A stretch of DNA of 64,000 nucleotides from Alteromonas stellipolaris. Its GTDB lineage: Bacteria > Pseudomonadota > Gammaproteobacteria > Enterobacterales > Alteromonadaceae. Under the pieces are notes generated by a model that did no database searches, was not told the origin of the DNA, and saw only the letters and a list, made by a program, of their open reading frames with translations. Numbering within the stretch: the stretch's first letter is position 1; every line of letters begins with the position of its first letter. Made by a program: the position numbers and the translations under genes. Of this stretch, positions 15,101 to 22,500 are shown piece after piece. The DNA lies in contig NZ_CP013926.1 in the NCBI RefSeq assembly GCF_001562115.1, forward strand, positions 1,364,001 to 1,428,000, written 5' to 3'.

Positions 15101-16217
15101 ACAGCTCAATATCAGTTACCTCATCAATTTTGAAGCCATCATCTACCATGCTCTCAAATAGCTCATCCATATTGATATTGTCTCTATCAATTGTTATTGA
15201 GACCAAACCTGAAACACACAACTCAAACTCTTCTTCGGCCTCGAAATAGTGATCATTATGGTCTGATACGGAAGCTACATGTTCTCTCTCTGGATCCATA
15301 CAGTAATAGTCTGGCTTGAATATATAGTAATCCGCTAGAACAGTAATTCTCAATTTGAACGGAATTCCAAACTGACCGTTTCCGTAATATCCTATCTCAG
15401 AAAAGTCCAATTCAATATCTTCCGCTTCACCATAGCTATTTATAGTCGCTTCATGATTATCATCTGGTATTGATGGATCGGAGAATGTTTCCCAAACTAT
15501 GGACTCGCCAATATTGCTTGAAAGAAAATATTGTATCTCAGAGCTTTCGCTCTCAAACTTTTGAATTGCGGCAATTAATGGGCCGATGCTATCTATTAAA
15601 TCAACCTCTTTTAATTCATTTTGAATTAAATCGCTTTCTATGAAATCAGAAAGGCTTTCATAAGTATTAATATTCTCTTCATTGGTAAAAGCTTCGTTAA
15701 CTTTTTTATCTCCTGCCACCACATGAATTGGATTATGATCTTCACGCAATTTAAGAATCGATTGAACTATAAAACTATCGGGGATATCCTCACGGTTCTT
15801 TACTGATTTTAGTGGTGGCTTTCCTTGAAAGTACGCCTCCAAGGCCTGATTTGCCTGATCTAAGCATAATGGATGTACTTTTGCCCCAATGCTGTCAGCC
15901 CATTTGGTTATTTGGCTCTCTGCACTAGATAGAATTTTCTCTGACTCACCTTCAAGCTCGGCTTTAGCTGAAGCTAACCTTTCTAGAATATCTTCGTCTA
16001 GAAGTTTTCTAGACAAACCTGCCAATCCAGAGACGGCTTTCACCAAGTCTTTAGAGTAGATATCTCTTTGCTGAGTCTGAAATTCACGCAAAACAACATA
16101 AGGGACATGAAGGCAAAGCAAGCCAGCTTTTGAAAGTTTTTCAAGTGCTCTGAAATGTAAATTATCTCTTGCTGGGTTGTTTCGATAAATGTTTGTATCC
16201 AAAACTATATGAATCAA
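15096..16217 (-). CDS. PIN-domain protein, DUF4935-like (integron cassette)
   Basis: The 373 aa protein starts at TTG with GGAGAG upstream. The N-terminal PIN-like nuclease domain (1-185) shows acidic active-site candidates: D7 in VLDTNIYRN, E45 in VVLREFQTQ, the DIPDSFIV motif near 145 and the GDKKVNEAF motif near 169. PIN domains cleave RNA in a metal-dependent way. The C-terminal half (about 200-373) is acidic and beta-rich with no known motif. It is large for a cassette protein. Such DUF4935 proteins occur in defence and toxin settings, but no antitoxin partner is seen next to it. Confidence 0.78.
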   Translation of the reverse strand: MIHIVLDTNIYRNNPARDNLHFRALEKLSKAGLLCLHVPYVVLREFQTQQRDIYSKDLVKAVSGLAGLSRKLLDEDILERLASAKAELEGESEKILSSAESQITKWADSIGAKVHPLCLDQANQALEAYFQGKPPLKSVKNREDIPDSFIVQSILKLREDHNPIHVVAGDKKVNEAFTNEENINTYESLSDFIESDLIQNELKEVDLIDSIGPLIAAIQKFESESSEIQYFLSSNIGESIVWETFSDPSIPDDNHEATINSYGEAEDIELDFSEIGYYGNGQFGIPFKLRITVLADYYIFKPDYYCMDPEREHVASVSDHNDHYFEAEEEFELCVSGLVSITIDRDNINMDELFESMVDDGFKIDEVTDIELC

Positions 16218-16236
16218 ATTCTACTCTCCATAGTAG

Positions 16237-16314
16237 TGCTAACGCTTTACATATGGGGATTTTAGGAGCGCTTTTTCAGCGAGTAAAATTCCCACCATAA
16301 TGCACTTGTTATAA
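16237..16314 (-). repeat. attC site (78 bp)
   Basis: The minus strand has R'' GTTATAAC overlapping the stop of the membrane protein gene and R' GTTAGCA at 16237-16243. The arms TGGTGGGAATTTTACTCGC and CTAAAATCCCCATAT are mostly complementary, with a GCTGAAAAAGCG mid-stem. Confidence 0.85.
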
Positions 16315-16797
16315 CCCGAATGCCCTATACCAAATATAGAGGATAACAAGAACAATAATTGCAGCTGAAACTATCTTATATGCTGCCTTTTTGGCGTTTG
16401 TATTGGTTATTTCTTCAAACTTTTTATCTATCCACTCAAACTTATTTTCAATTGATGACGCCACCAGCATTATTAGCGCGATAGACAACACTATAATTAA
16501 TGTGCCTTCTACGTTGAATTCGCGTTTTTGCACCATTAAGGCAATTATTATTGTTATAAAAACACCATGTGCATAAGACAATATTTCACCTAACCATTTG
16601 TACCCTTTTTTAACATCTTTAGCCTGCATGCCAAGTAAGACTAGTGACAATAGTAAAGTCACAAAGCCACTTGATATGTATAGTGGTTTAGATATAAAGC
16701 CTTCTAGAGCCTTTTCATATTCTGGTAAAGCACAAATTGATATTACTAAAATACTGAGTAAGAATATTATTGGTGTTTTGAAGTTAATTCCTGACAC
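16309..16797 (-). CDS. Integral membrane protein (integron cassette)
   Basis: The 162 aa protein starts at GTG with GGAGATG upstream. About five hydrophobic segments lie at residues 8-24, 38-58, 74-90, 97-113 and 139-158, with a charged stretch (ENKFEWIDKKFEEITN) before the last. No family is recognised. It lies between the zinc-ribbon cassette and the PIN cassette in the first part of the array. Its stop overlaps its attC, as usual for compact cassettes. Confidence 0.7.
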   Translation of the reverse strand: MSGINFKTPIIFLLSILVISICALPEYEKALEGFISKPLYISSGFVTLLLSLVLLGMQAKDVKKGYKWLGEILSYAHGVFITIIIALMVQKREFNVEGTLIIVLSIALIMLVASSIENKFEWIDKKFEEITNTNAKKAAYKIVSAAIIVLVILYIWYRAFGL

Positions 16798-16812
16798 AAC
16801 ATCTCCATAGGG

Positions 16813-16928
16813 TTATAACGCTAAGCTTTGGGGCGCTAGCACGTGGGCTAAAATCCGAACGAAGTGAGTCAGCCCACGTGTTAGCGTCCCAGCGACCGAA
16901 GGGAGTGCCAACAGCGTTTTGTTATAGC
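16813..16928 (-). repeat. attC site (116 bp), long form
   Basis: The minus strand has R'' GCTATAAC and R' GTTATAA (16813-16819). Arms GGGACGCTAACACGTGGGCT and AGCCCACGTGCTAGCGCCCC are almost perfectly paired, around a CACTTCGTTCGG loop. It is one of the two best sites and the same subtype as the site at 11245. Confidence 0.9.
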
Positions 16929-17380
16929 TCAGGTTTAGGAGCACTCAGATTTGCTTTACACGATGGGCACTCCCATTTATAACTAGCAGCAGATGAATGG
17001 CTAGTTGCAATAACAAATCCCGTCTTGTGATGAAGGCTCACTAGTATATTGTCAACCTCAAAGCATCTTGTACACCACGGGCCATCCCCAATAAATTCGC
17101 TTTCATTTTCTTTAGGGTATAAAACATTACCTTTTTTGACGATCTTATTTTTTAAGTCAGTCAATTGATGTAGAGCATTAATTTGTTGTCTTAAATCTAC
17201 GATCTCTTCCTGAGCTTCAACAAATTGAAGTTTAGCAGTTGCTAAATTTTCCGTGATTTCGGCAAGCTTGAGCTTCATCTGAGCTTTTTCTAATGAAGAA
17301 GATGCATTTTGAATTTCTTTAGTGATATCTATTGCTGCTTTAAGAGCCCCAAGACCAGCACTTATTGAATTTATATCCAT
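16922..17380 (-). CDS. Coiled-coil zinc-ribbon protein (first cassette of the array)
   Basis: The 152 aa protein has a long heptad-rich coiled coil at residues 25-75 (LEKAQMKLKLAEITENLATA), then a C-terminal zinc ribbon built from WCTRC and ECPSC knuckles about 40 residues apart. It is likely cytoplasmic and dimeric. An AAAAGGAG ribosome binding site lies 10 nt before the ATG. It is nearest to the start of the array on the coding strand, so it would be the best-expressed cassette if a Pc-like promoter lies upstream. Function is unknown; it resembles small phage- or integron-borne proteins. Confidence 0.72.
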   Translation of the reverse strand: MDINSISAGLGALKAAIDITKEIQNASSSLEKAQMKLKLAEITENLATAKLQFVEAQEEIVDLRQQINALHQLTDLKNKIVKKGNVLYPKENESEFIGDGPWCTRCFEVDNILVSLHHKTGFVIATSHSSAASYKWECPSCKANLSAPKPEL

Positions 17381-17403
17381 AGCATAAAAACTCCTTTTAT
17401 GAG

Positions 17404-17421
17404 CTATAACAGCTTATTATA
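17404..17421 (-). promoter_or_regulatory. Proximal array boundary and candidate -10 element
   Basis: On the minus strand CATATAATAAGCTGTTATAGCTC holds a consensus-like TATAAT (17416-17421) just before GTTATAG (17404-17410), which looks like a cassette insertion end (attI-like or attC R'). The matching -35 is poor (TCTTGT at 17 bp), so promoter strength is uncertain. No integrase gene lies upstream. Confidence 0.35.
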
Positions 17422-17625
17422 TGGAAAAATTCCTTTATACAAGATAAAATCTTTCCGTACATAATTTCCCTAATAAACAAACTTTCGCACGAAAATAGCC
17501 TATTATCAATCTATTACACTCCAACCATCCAAAGGCACTCCCCACATTCCGGAATAATTCCTTTTTATTTCCAACAACGCCCAAAACACGGCCAACTGTA
17601 TAAAAACACACCCCACCAACATCCC
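17422..17625. other. Intergenic stretch beside the array, no gene seen
   Basis: About 200 bp between the first cassette and the GST-like gene. It contains a minus-strand open frame of 64 codons with no ribosome binding site and no protein-like features. I see no attI core, recombinase gene or tRNA. Confidence 0.5.
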
Positions 17626-18798
17626 TCAACCCAACTCAAACACCAATCTATTCCCCTCAAAAGCAACCCGGTCTTTCACGTCAAGCTGCATATATTCCAA
17701 TCCCCCAACTTCTTCTAACAAGCTCGTTAATTCCAGGCTTGGCTCTTCAATACTATTAAACACATCCAACACTCGTTGTAATTTGTATTGATGGAAGCTC
17801 GATATAAAACGTTGCTCTTCTACATTACCTGTTTCGCCCCGCCCTATTTTAAAACTGTGCTGCCCTATTGTTCTTGGGATAAAGTGCGATGTATTTTCAT
17901 TACTCGCATTCTTTTCTCGCCAACCAGTTAACGCTTCTGAGGTGCTTTTCAACACCGGCCATTGCTGAGTGAACATGTCTTTTAATAACGGCAATAAGGT
18001 TGCGGGTATTTCGTCGTTATCTAAAAAATTAGGGTTGTTGATATCGTTACTAGCAGAGGTAGTTGCTTGCTGTGCAGTACCTGGGTTATTCATTCGTTTA
18101 ACCCACGCGGCTACATTGGGTGCTAGCTTATCCATTAACTGCTTGGGTACAGGGTCACGGTACAAGTGGGCATATAATGGGCCTAGTAAACCAAAGTCGC
18201 CAGTGCAGGGTTTATCGCCCAACAAGTACTTATGGGTGGCGAAATGTTCGTTTAAATAGTGCAGAACGGTGTTTTCATACCAGTCTTCAATATAGGGAAT
18301 GCTTTTTTCGGTAATACCTAACAAAGGCACAAACCCTTGGAACTTTTTGGCTAGCTTTTTCCCAAAATACGCTTTAATAATTTTTGGTGCTTTAGGGGTA
18401 ACTACTTGCCCGAATTCTTCATATATAAAAGGAAAGTTATCTTTATTCCAGCGGTAGTGCATGGCGGGAATAACCAGCCATTCATCGCCCCATAAAGCGA
18501 ACAGTTCGCTTACAAGTTGCTGCGCGGGTGTGGTAGGTACAATCGATAACTTAGATCCGCTTGAAGGAGGCGATGTCTGCGCTTCAAAGTAATCAATAAT
18601 GCGGGCGGTATCTTGTAGGTATTCACCTGACAGGGTTTTAACCACCGGAATAAAGGTAACACCGGTTTTCGGGCGAATAATTTTTTTGTATACCGATAAG
18701 GTAGATAATACCTCGGTAAAAGGCAGTTGCTTATACTTAAGGTAAGCGCGAATTTTACCTGTATACAAAGACACTTCAGAACCATACAAAATATACAC
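17626..18798 (-). CDS. Glutathione S-transferase-like protein, extended
   Basis: The 390 aa protein starts at GTG. The N-terminal thioredoxin-fold GST domain spans 1-75 (LYGSEVSLYTGKIRAYLKYK, then FIPVV and DTARIIDYFE at the glutathione gamma-glutamyl site). An all-helical GST C-terminal domain follows (about 100-225, with TGDFGLLGPLYAHLY). About 130 residues of extra C-terminal sequence are of unknown role. Standard GSTs are near 200-230 aa, so this is the large variant seen in some marine proteobacteria. It probably conjugates or reduces electrophiles; the substrate is unknown. Confidence 0.78.
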   Translation of the reverse strand: MYILYGSEVSLYTGKIRAYLKYKQLPFTEVLSTLSVYKKIIRPKTGVTFIPVVKTLSGEYLQDTARIIDYFEAQTSPPSSGSKLSIVPTTPAQQLVSELFALWGDEWLVIPAMHYRWNKDNFPFIYEEFGQVVTPKAPKIIKAYFGKKLAKKFQGFVPLLGITEKSIPYIEDWYENTVLHYLNEHFATHKYLLGDKPCTGDFGLLGPLYAHLYRDPVPKQLMDKLAPNVAAWVKRMNNPGTAQQATTSASNDINNPNFLDNDEIPATLLPLLKDMFTQQWPVLKSTSEALTGWREKNASNENTSHFIPRTIGQHSFKIGRGETGNVEEQRFISSFHQYKLQRVLDVFNSIEEPSLELTSLLEEVGGLEYMQLDVKDRVAFEGNRLVFELG

Positions 18799-19016
18799 TG
18801 CAACACACTCTTAAACGCTGAATACAAACCAGATTAATACGCAAGTAATGTTCACGTCTATTGAATGCCTATTTTGTTAAATGATATAGCACCATAACAA
18901 CTGCTATTTGATTGCCTACCTGTTAGCCAACTACACCGAAAAAAGCAAAAAATATTTCACATCGCAATTGTTACAATATAACATATCACCAAATTTAGAC
19001 TTTATTCCGCAAATCA

Positions 19017-19736
19017 ATGACATCAAAATCTGTAATCAGCGCTAGTGAATTATCGGTACGTATAAATCAACGTACTATTCTTGATAACCTTAATTTTGAA
19101 GTAGGCAAAGGTGAAGTGTTTGCCCTTCTTGGTGGAAACGGTGCGGGTAAATCCACAACCCTTAAAACCTTTTTAGGGTTAATGAAACCTAGTATTGGCA
19201 CAGCTTCTGTTATGGGCATGTCGGTAGCAGAAAACACCAACGAAGTGCAAAAGTCGGTGGCTTATTTGCCTGAATCGGTAACACTTTATGGTCATCTTTC
19301 TGGATATGAAAATATTCGCTACTTTTTGTCGGTAGCCGGTGTCGAAAAAACTGACGATGCTATTCATGAAGCGCTTAAGAAAGTGGCATTGCAAGAGAAT
19401 GCGTGGCACAACACTTTGTCGAACTACTCAAAAGGAATGAGGCAAAAAACAGCTATTGCATTAGCCATTCTACGTAATGCCCCAGTGCTGTTTTTAGATG
19501 AACCAACTTCTGGTCTCGATCCTGCCGCTATTGATGAATTTAATACGTTAGTGTCTGAGTTAGCAAACAACGGTGCCACCATATTTATGGTAACCCACGA
19601 TGTGTATGGCGCTTGTCAGGTTGCCCACCGCATTGTGCTATTAAGCAACGGCAAGCTTACGGGTTCGTTCGAACGCGCGGGCGATACACCTATCGATACA
19701 GAAGCCGTTCACGCTGCCTTTGCAGGGCGCAAGTAA
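19017..19736 (+). CDS. ABC transporter ATP-binding protein
   Basis: The 239 aa protein has Walker A LGGNGAGKSTT (about 38-48), the Q-loop region, signature LSNYSKGMRQK, Walker B VLFLDEPTSGLDP and a switch His in VTHD. It is closest to the NosF/CcmA-type ATPases that drive ABC-2 permeases. It heads a four-gene operon. Its TAA overlaps the ATG of the next gene by 1 nt (TAATG). It works at the inner membrane face with the two following permeases. Confidence 0.92.
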   Translation: MTSKSVISASELSVRINQRTILDNLNFEVGKGEVFALLGGNGAGKSTTLKTFLGLMKPSIGTASVMGMSVAENTNEVQKSVAYLPESVTLYGHLSGYENIRYFLSVAGVEKTDDAIHEALKKVALQENAWHNTLSNYSKGMRQKTAIALAILRNAPVLFLDEPTSGLDPAAIDEFNTLVSELANNGATIFMVTHDVYGACQVAHRIVLLSNGKLTGSFERAGDTPIDTEAVHAAFAGRK

Positions 19737-21178
19737 TGATTGATCAAACCATAAAAACAATTTGTGCTGAGCAGTGGCGTTATTGGCTGCGAACTAAGGT
19801 TGCCACTACGGTGTTAATTTTGGGCAGTGTACTTACGTTAACTGCGCTTGTTATTAATACCTTTCATATTGAAGAAGCAGCGCACGCCAGAGAACACCTT
19901 CAAGGTGAAGCTGAGCAACGCTTCTTATCGCAACCTGATAAACACCCGCACCGCATGGTGCATTACGGGCATTATGTATTTCGTACACCTACGCCGCTTA
20001 GCGTAATAGAACCTGGCGTAGATACCTACACAGGTAACGCTATTTTCTTAGAAGGCCACAGGCAAAACAGTGCCATGTTTGCCCAGCAGCGCGAGTCTGC
20101 AGGACTTACTCGCTTTAGTAGCTTAACGCCAAGCTTTTTAGCATTAGTGTTGGCACCACTATTTATTATTCTGATTGGCTACGGCAGCGTGTCACGAGAA
20201 CGTGAAGCAGGCACGCTAACCTTATTACTTACCCAAGGCGCTAGCCGCTGGCAATTGGTGTTAGGAAAGCTAGTGGCATTAATGCTAGCTAGCAGTATTT
20301 TCTTACTGCCATTGCTATTGGCCTGCTTGTATGTCGCTTTTTCTAATGAAAGCGCGTTAGTGGTAACGCTTTTCTGCTTAGGTTACGCACTTTATTTCTT
20401 GTTATGGGCCGTGGTGGTTACCGCCTGCTCAACGTTGTTTGAAAAAAGCAGCGCTAGCTTTACCGTGCTTATTGTTATTTGGATGAGCGCTTGCATATTG
20501 CTACCTAGAATGGGCAGCAGTGTCGCTACCAGTGTCGAGCCTTCTATCGGTAAGTTAGAAGCCGACTTTAAAGTAGAAGAAAAGCTTCGAAGCTTAGGCG
20601 ATGGTCACGATGTTAACGATCCTGCTTTCGTTACGCTTAAACAAGACCTACTAGATAAATACAACGTCGATTCTGTAGACGACTTACCCGTGAACTTCAG
20701 AGGCATAGTGGCGCAATATTCTGAACAGCGCCAGGCCGTTGTGATTAACGAATTTGCTGAAAGCCGCATGCAAGAAGAGCTAGCGCAAGCGCGCATTGCT
20801 AGGCAGTTTGGTTGGCTTTCGCCTACCGTTGCACTGCGATCATTTTCAACTTTGCTTGCAGGCACAAGTATTGAAACCCATCACCGCTTTTTACGTGAAG
20901 CCGAAATTCTACGTATGCAGTTTGTACAAGGCTTGAATAAAGTGCATGTAGAAAAGCTTGATTACAAACTGGATATGAACCGCAATTCAAGCGAAGAAGC
21001 CGCAGACAAAGCGGTAGTTGAAGCCAGCAACTGGGCAGTATTATCGGAATTTAGTTTTGAACCCGAAGCACCCATGGCCCGCTTAAGCAGTGCCGCCATG
21101 TATTGTTTACAACTTCTTCTTTGGGTGGGTGTTGCTGTACTACTTCTTAAGCTTGCAGTAAGGAGGCTAAACCCATGA
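19736..21178 (+). CDS. ABC-2 type permease with large periplasmic loop (DUF3526-like)
   Basis: The 480 aa protein starts at the TAATG overlap. An upstream frame extension to 19613 is rejected because it lies in the ATPase gene. TM1 lies at residues 19-38, followed by a periplasmic region of about 100 residues (HRMVHYGHYVFRTPTPL). Several TM segments cluster in the middle (about 140-270), with the motif GSVSREREAGTLTLLLTQGA, then a long soluble loop and a last TM near 455-475. The family is the permease type that pairs with NosF-like ATPases. It overlaps the next gene by 4 nt. Confidence 0.85.
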   Translation: MIDQTIKTICAEQWRYWLRTKVATTVLILGSVLTLTALVINTFHIEEAAHAREHLQGEAEQRFLSQPDKHPHRMVHYGHYVFRTPTPLSVIEPGVDTYTGNAIFLEGHRQNSAMFAQQRESAGLTRFSSLTPSFLALVLAPLFIILIGYGSVSREREAGTLTLLLTQGASRWQLVLGKLVALMLASSIFLLPLLLACLYVAFSNESALVVTLFCLGYALYFLLWAVVVTACSTLFEKSSASFTVLIVIWMSACILLPRMGSSVATSVEPSIGKLEADFKVEEKLRSLGDGHDVNDPAFVTLKQDLLDKYNVDSVDDLPVNFRGIVAQYSEQRQAVVINEFAESRMQEELAQARIARQFGWLSPTVALRSFSTLLAGTSIETHHRFLREAEILRMQFVQGLNKVHVEKLDYKLDMNRNSSEEAADKAVVEASNWAVLSEFSFEPEAPMARLSSAAMYCLQLLLWVGVAVLLLKLAVRRLNP

Positions 21179-22500
21179 TGCGGTTTAACGATATTAAACG
21201 CGAAGCAGGGTTTGTGTTTGCCCATCGCCAATTCAAACTGACTTTGTTAGTAGTGTTTCTATTAAGTACAGCGGCCTTGTGGTCGGGTCATGCGGAAATG
21301 CAGGCACAACAAGCCACCATTGAACGCCTATTGGAAAAAGACACTCAAGAGCGTGAAGCGGTACTTAACCATCAGTCTAGTTACGGCATGGTGGCCTATT
21401 ACGCATTTCACCTAACCTATGCGCCGCCTTCTCCCCTAGCCTTTGCGGTAGTTGGCGAACGTGATGTGTTTCCGTGGAAGCATCGTGTACGCATGTTGGC
21501 CCTTGAAGGCCAAATATATGAAAGCGATACCGACAATCCTGAATTAGCGTTTTTAGGGCGTTTCGATTTTGCCTTTGTGGTAAGCGTACTGCTACCGCTA
21601 TTTATTATTTTGTTGCTGTACGATTTAAAAGCTAAAGAACGTGAAGCAAGACGCTTCGACTTACTTAACGTTACAGCGCGTAATAGCCATGCGGTATGGA
21701 CATCTCGTACCCTAGTTACGCTGGTTCCGTTAGCTTTAGTTACTCTGCTTCCTTTTGTGGCCTTTGCGATTGTGAATGGCGCATCGCTAAGTTCTATCTT
21801 GTTAGCCTGCGTTATTGTACTGGGTACTATAAGTGTGTGGTCTGCCATTGTATTAGCCATTGGCGCAGCACAACGTTTTGCGAAATACAGTGCCACTCAT
21901 CTTGCGTCGTTAATGTTAGGCGTATGGCTTATTACTACCGTCATCGTGCCGGTTACCGGTCATACCGTTATTAATGCTGCGGTTGAAACCCCTGAAGGTG
22001 GCGACATTGTGCTTACACAGCGTGAAGCGGTAAATGGTGCATGGGATAAGCCCGTTGAGGAAACGTGGGAGAAGTTTATTGAAACTCACCCACAGTGGGC
22101 TGATTACACGGCTTACGATCCTAAGCGTGATGGCTCGTTTAACTGGAAATGGTACTTCGCGTTTCAACAAGTTGGCGATGAAAGTGCAAGCGAACTTTCT
22201 AACGCGTATCAGCAATCTACTATTCGAAAAAATCAGCTGGCGGGCTATGTGTCTTTGCTATCCCCTTCGTTGCTAACTCAGCGTTTGTTATCGAACACCG
22301 CAAGCACCAACGTGCAATCAATGATTGATTATGAAAATAAGGTGCGCGCTTTTCATGCTTCGTTGCGCGAATTTTACTACCAACAACTTTTTGCAGCGCC
22401 TGAGTTTTCAAAATCAAGCCTTAAGCGCTTACCGCAATTCACTACAACTTCACAATTTACTACACCAATGAACACACAGGAAAACACCAATGAAAAATAA
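21175..22500 (+). CDS. Second ABC-2 type permease (DUF3526-like)
   Basis: The 441 aa protein is a paralogue-like partner of the preceding permease. It has TM1 at about 17-35, then a periplasmic segment with YGMVAYYAFHLTYAPPSPL, a cytoplasmic coupling motif LLYDLKAKEREARRFDLLNV, five more TM segments to about residue 265 and a soluble C-terminal region. The start ATGATG overlaps the previous stop. Its own stop overlaps the ATG of the TonB receptor gene, so all four genes are translationally coupled. Confidence 0.85.
   Translation: MMRFNDIKREAGFVFAHRQFKLTLLVVFLLSTAALWSGHAEMQAQQATIERLLEKDTQEREAVLNHQSSYGMVAYYAFHLTYAPPSPLAFAVVGERDVFPWKHRVRMLALEGQIYESDTDNPELAFLGRFDFAFVVSVLLPLFIILLLYDLKAKEREARRFDLLNVTARNSHAVWTSRTLVTLVPLALVTLLPFVAFAIVNGASLSSILLACVIVLGTISVWSAIVLAIGAAQRFAKYSATHLASLMLGVWLITTVIVPVTGHTVINAAVETPEGGDIVLTQREAVNGAWDKPVEETWEKFIETHPQWADYTAYDPKRDGSFNWKWYFAFQQVGDESASELSNAYQQSTIRKNQLAGYVSLLSPSLLTQRLLSNTASTNVQSMIDYENKVRAFHASLREFYYQQLFAAPEFSKSSLKRLPQFTTTSQFTTPMNTQENTNEK

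Noticed and set aside
6441..17413. The accessory region as a prophage or plasmid insertion
   Set aside because: No phage structural, integrase or replication genes; the attC-spaced, one-direction layout fits an integron cassette array better.
17435..17629. Open frame of 64 codons on the minus strand beside the array
   Set aside because: No ribosome binding site, odd composition and no protein-like features; it partly overlaps the GST gene end. It is not an integrase.
19613..19735. N-terminal extension of the first ABC permease
   Set aside because: The frame lies fully inside the ATPase gene; the TAATG overlap gives the real start at 19736.
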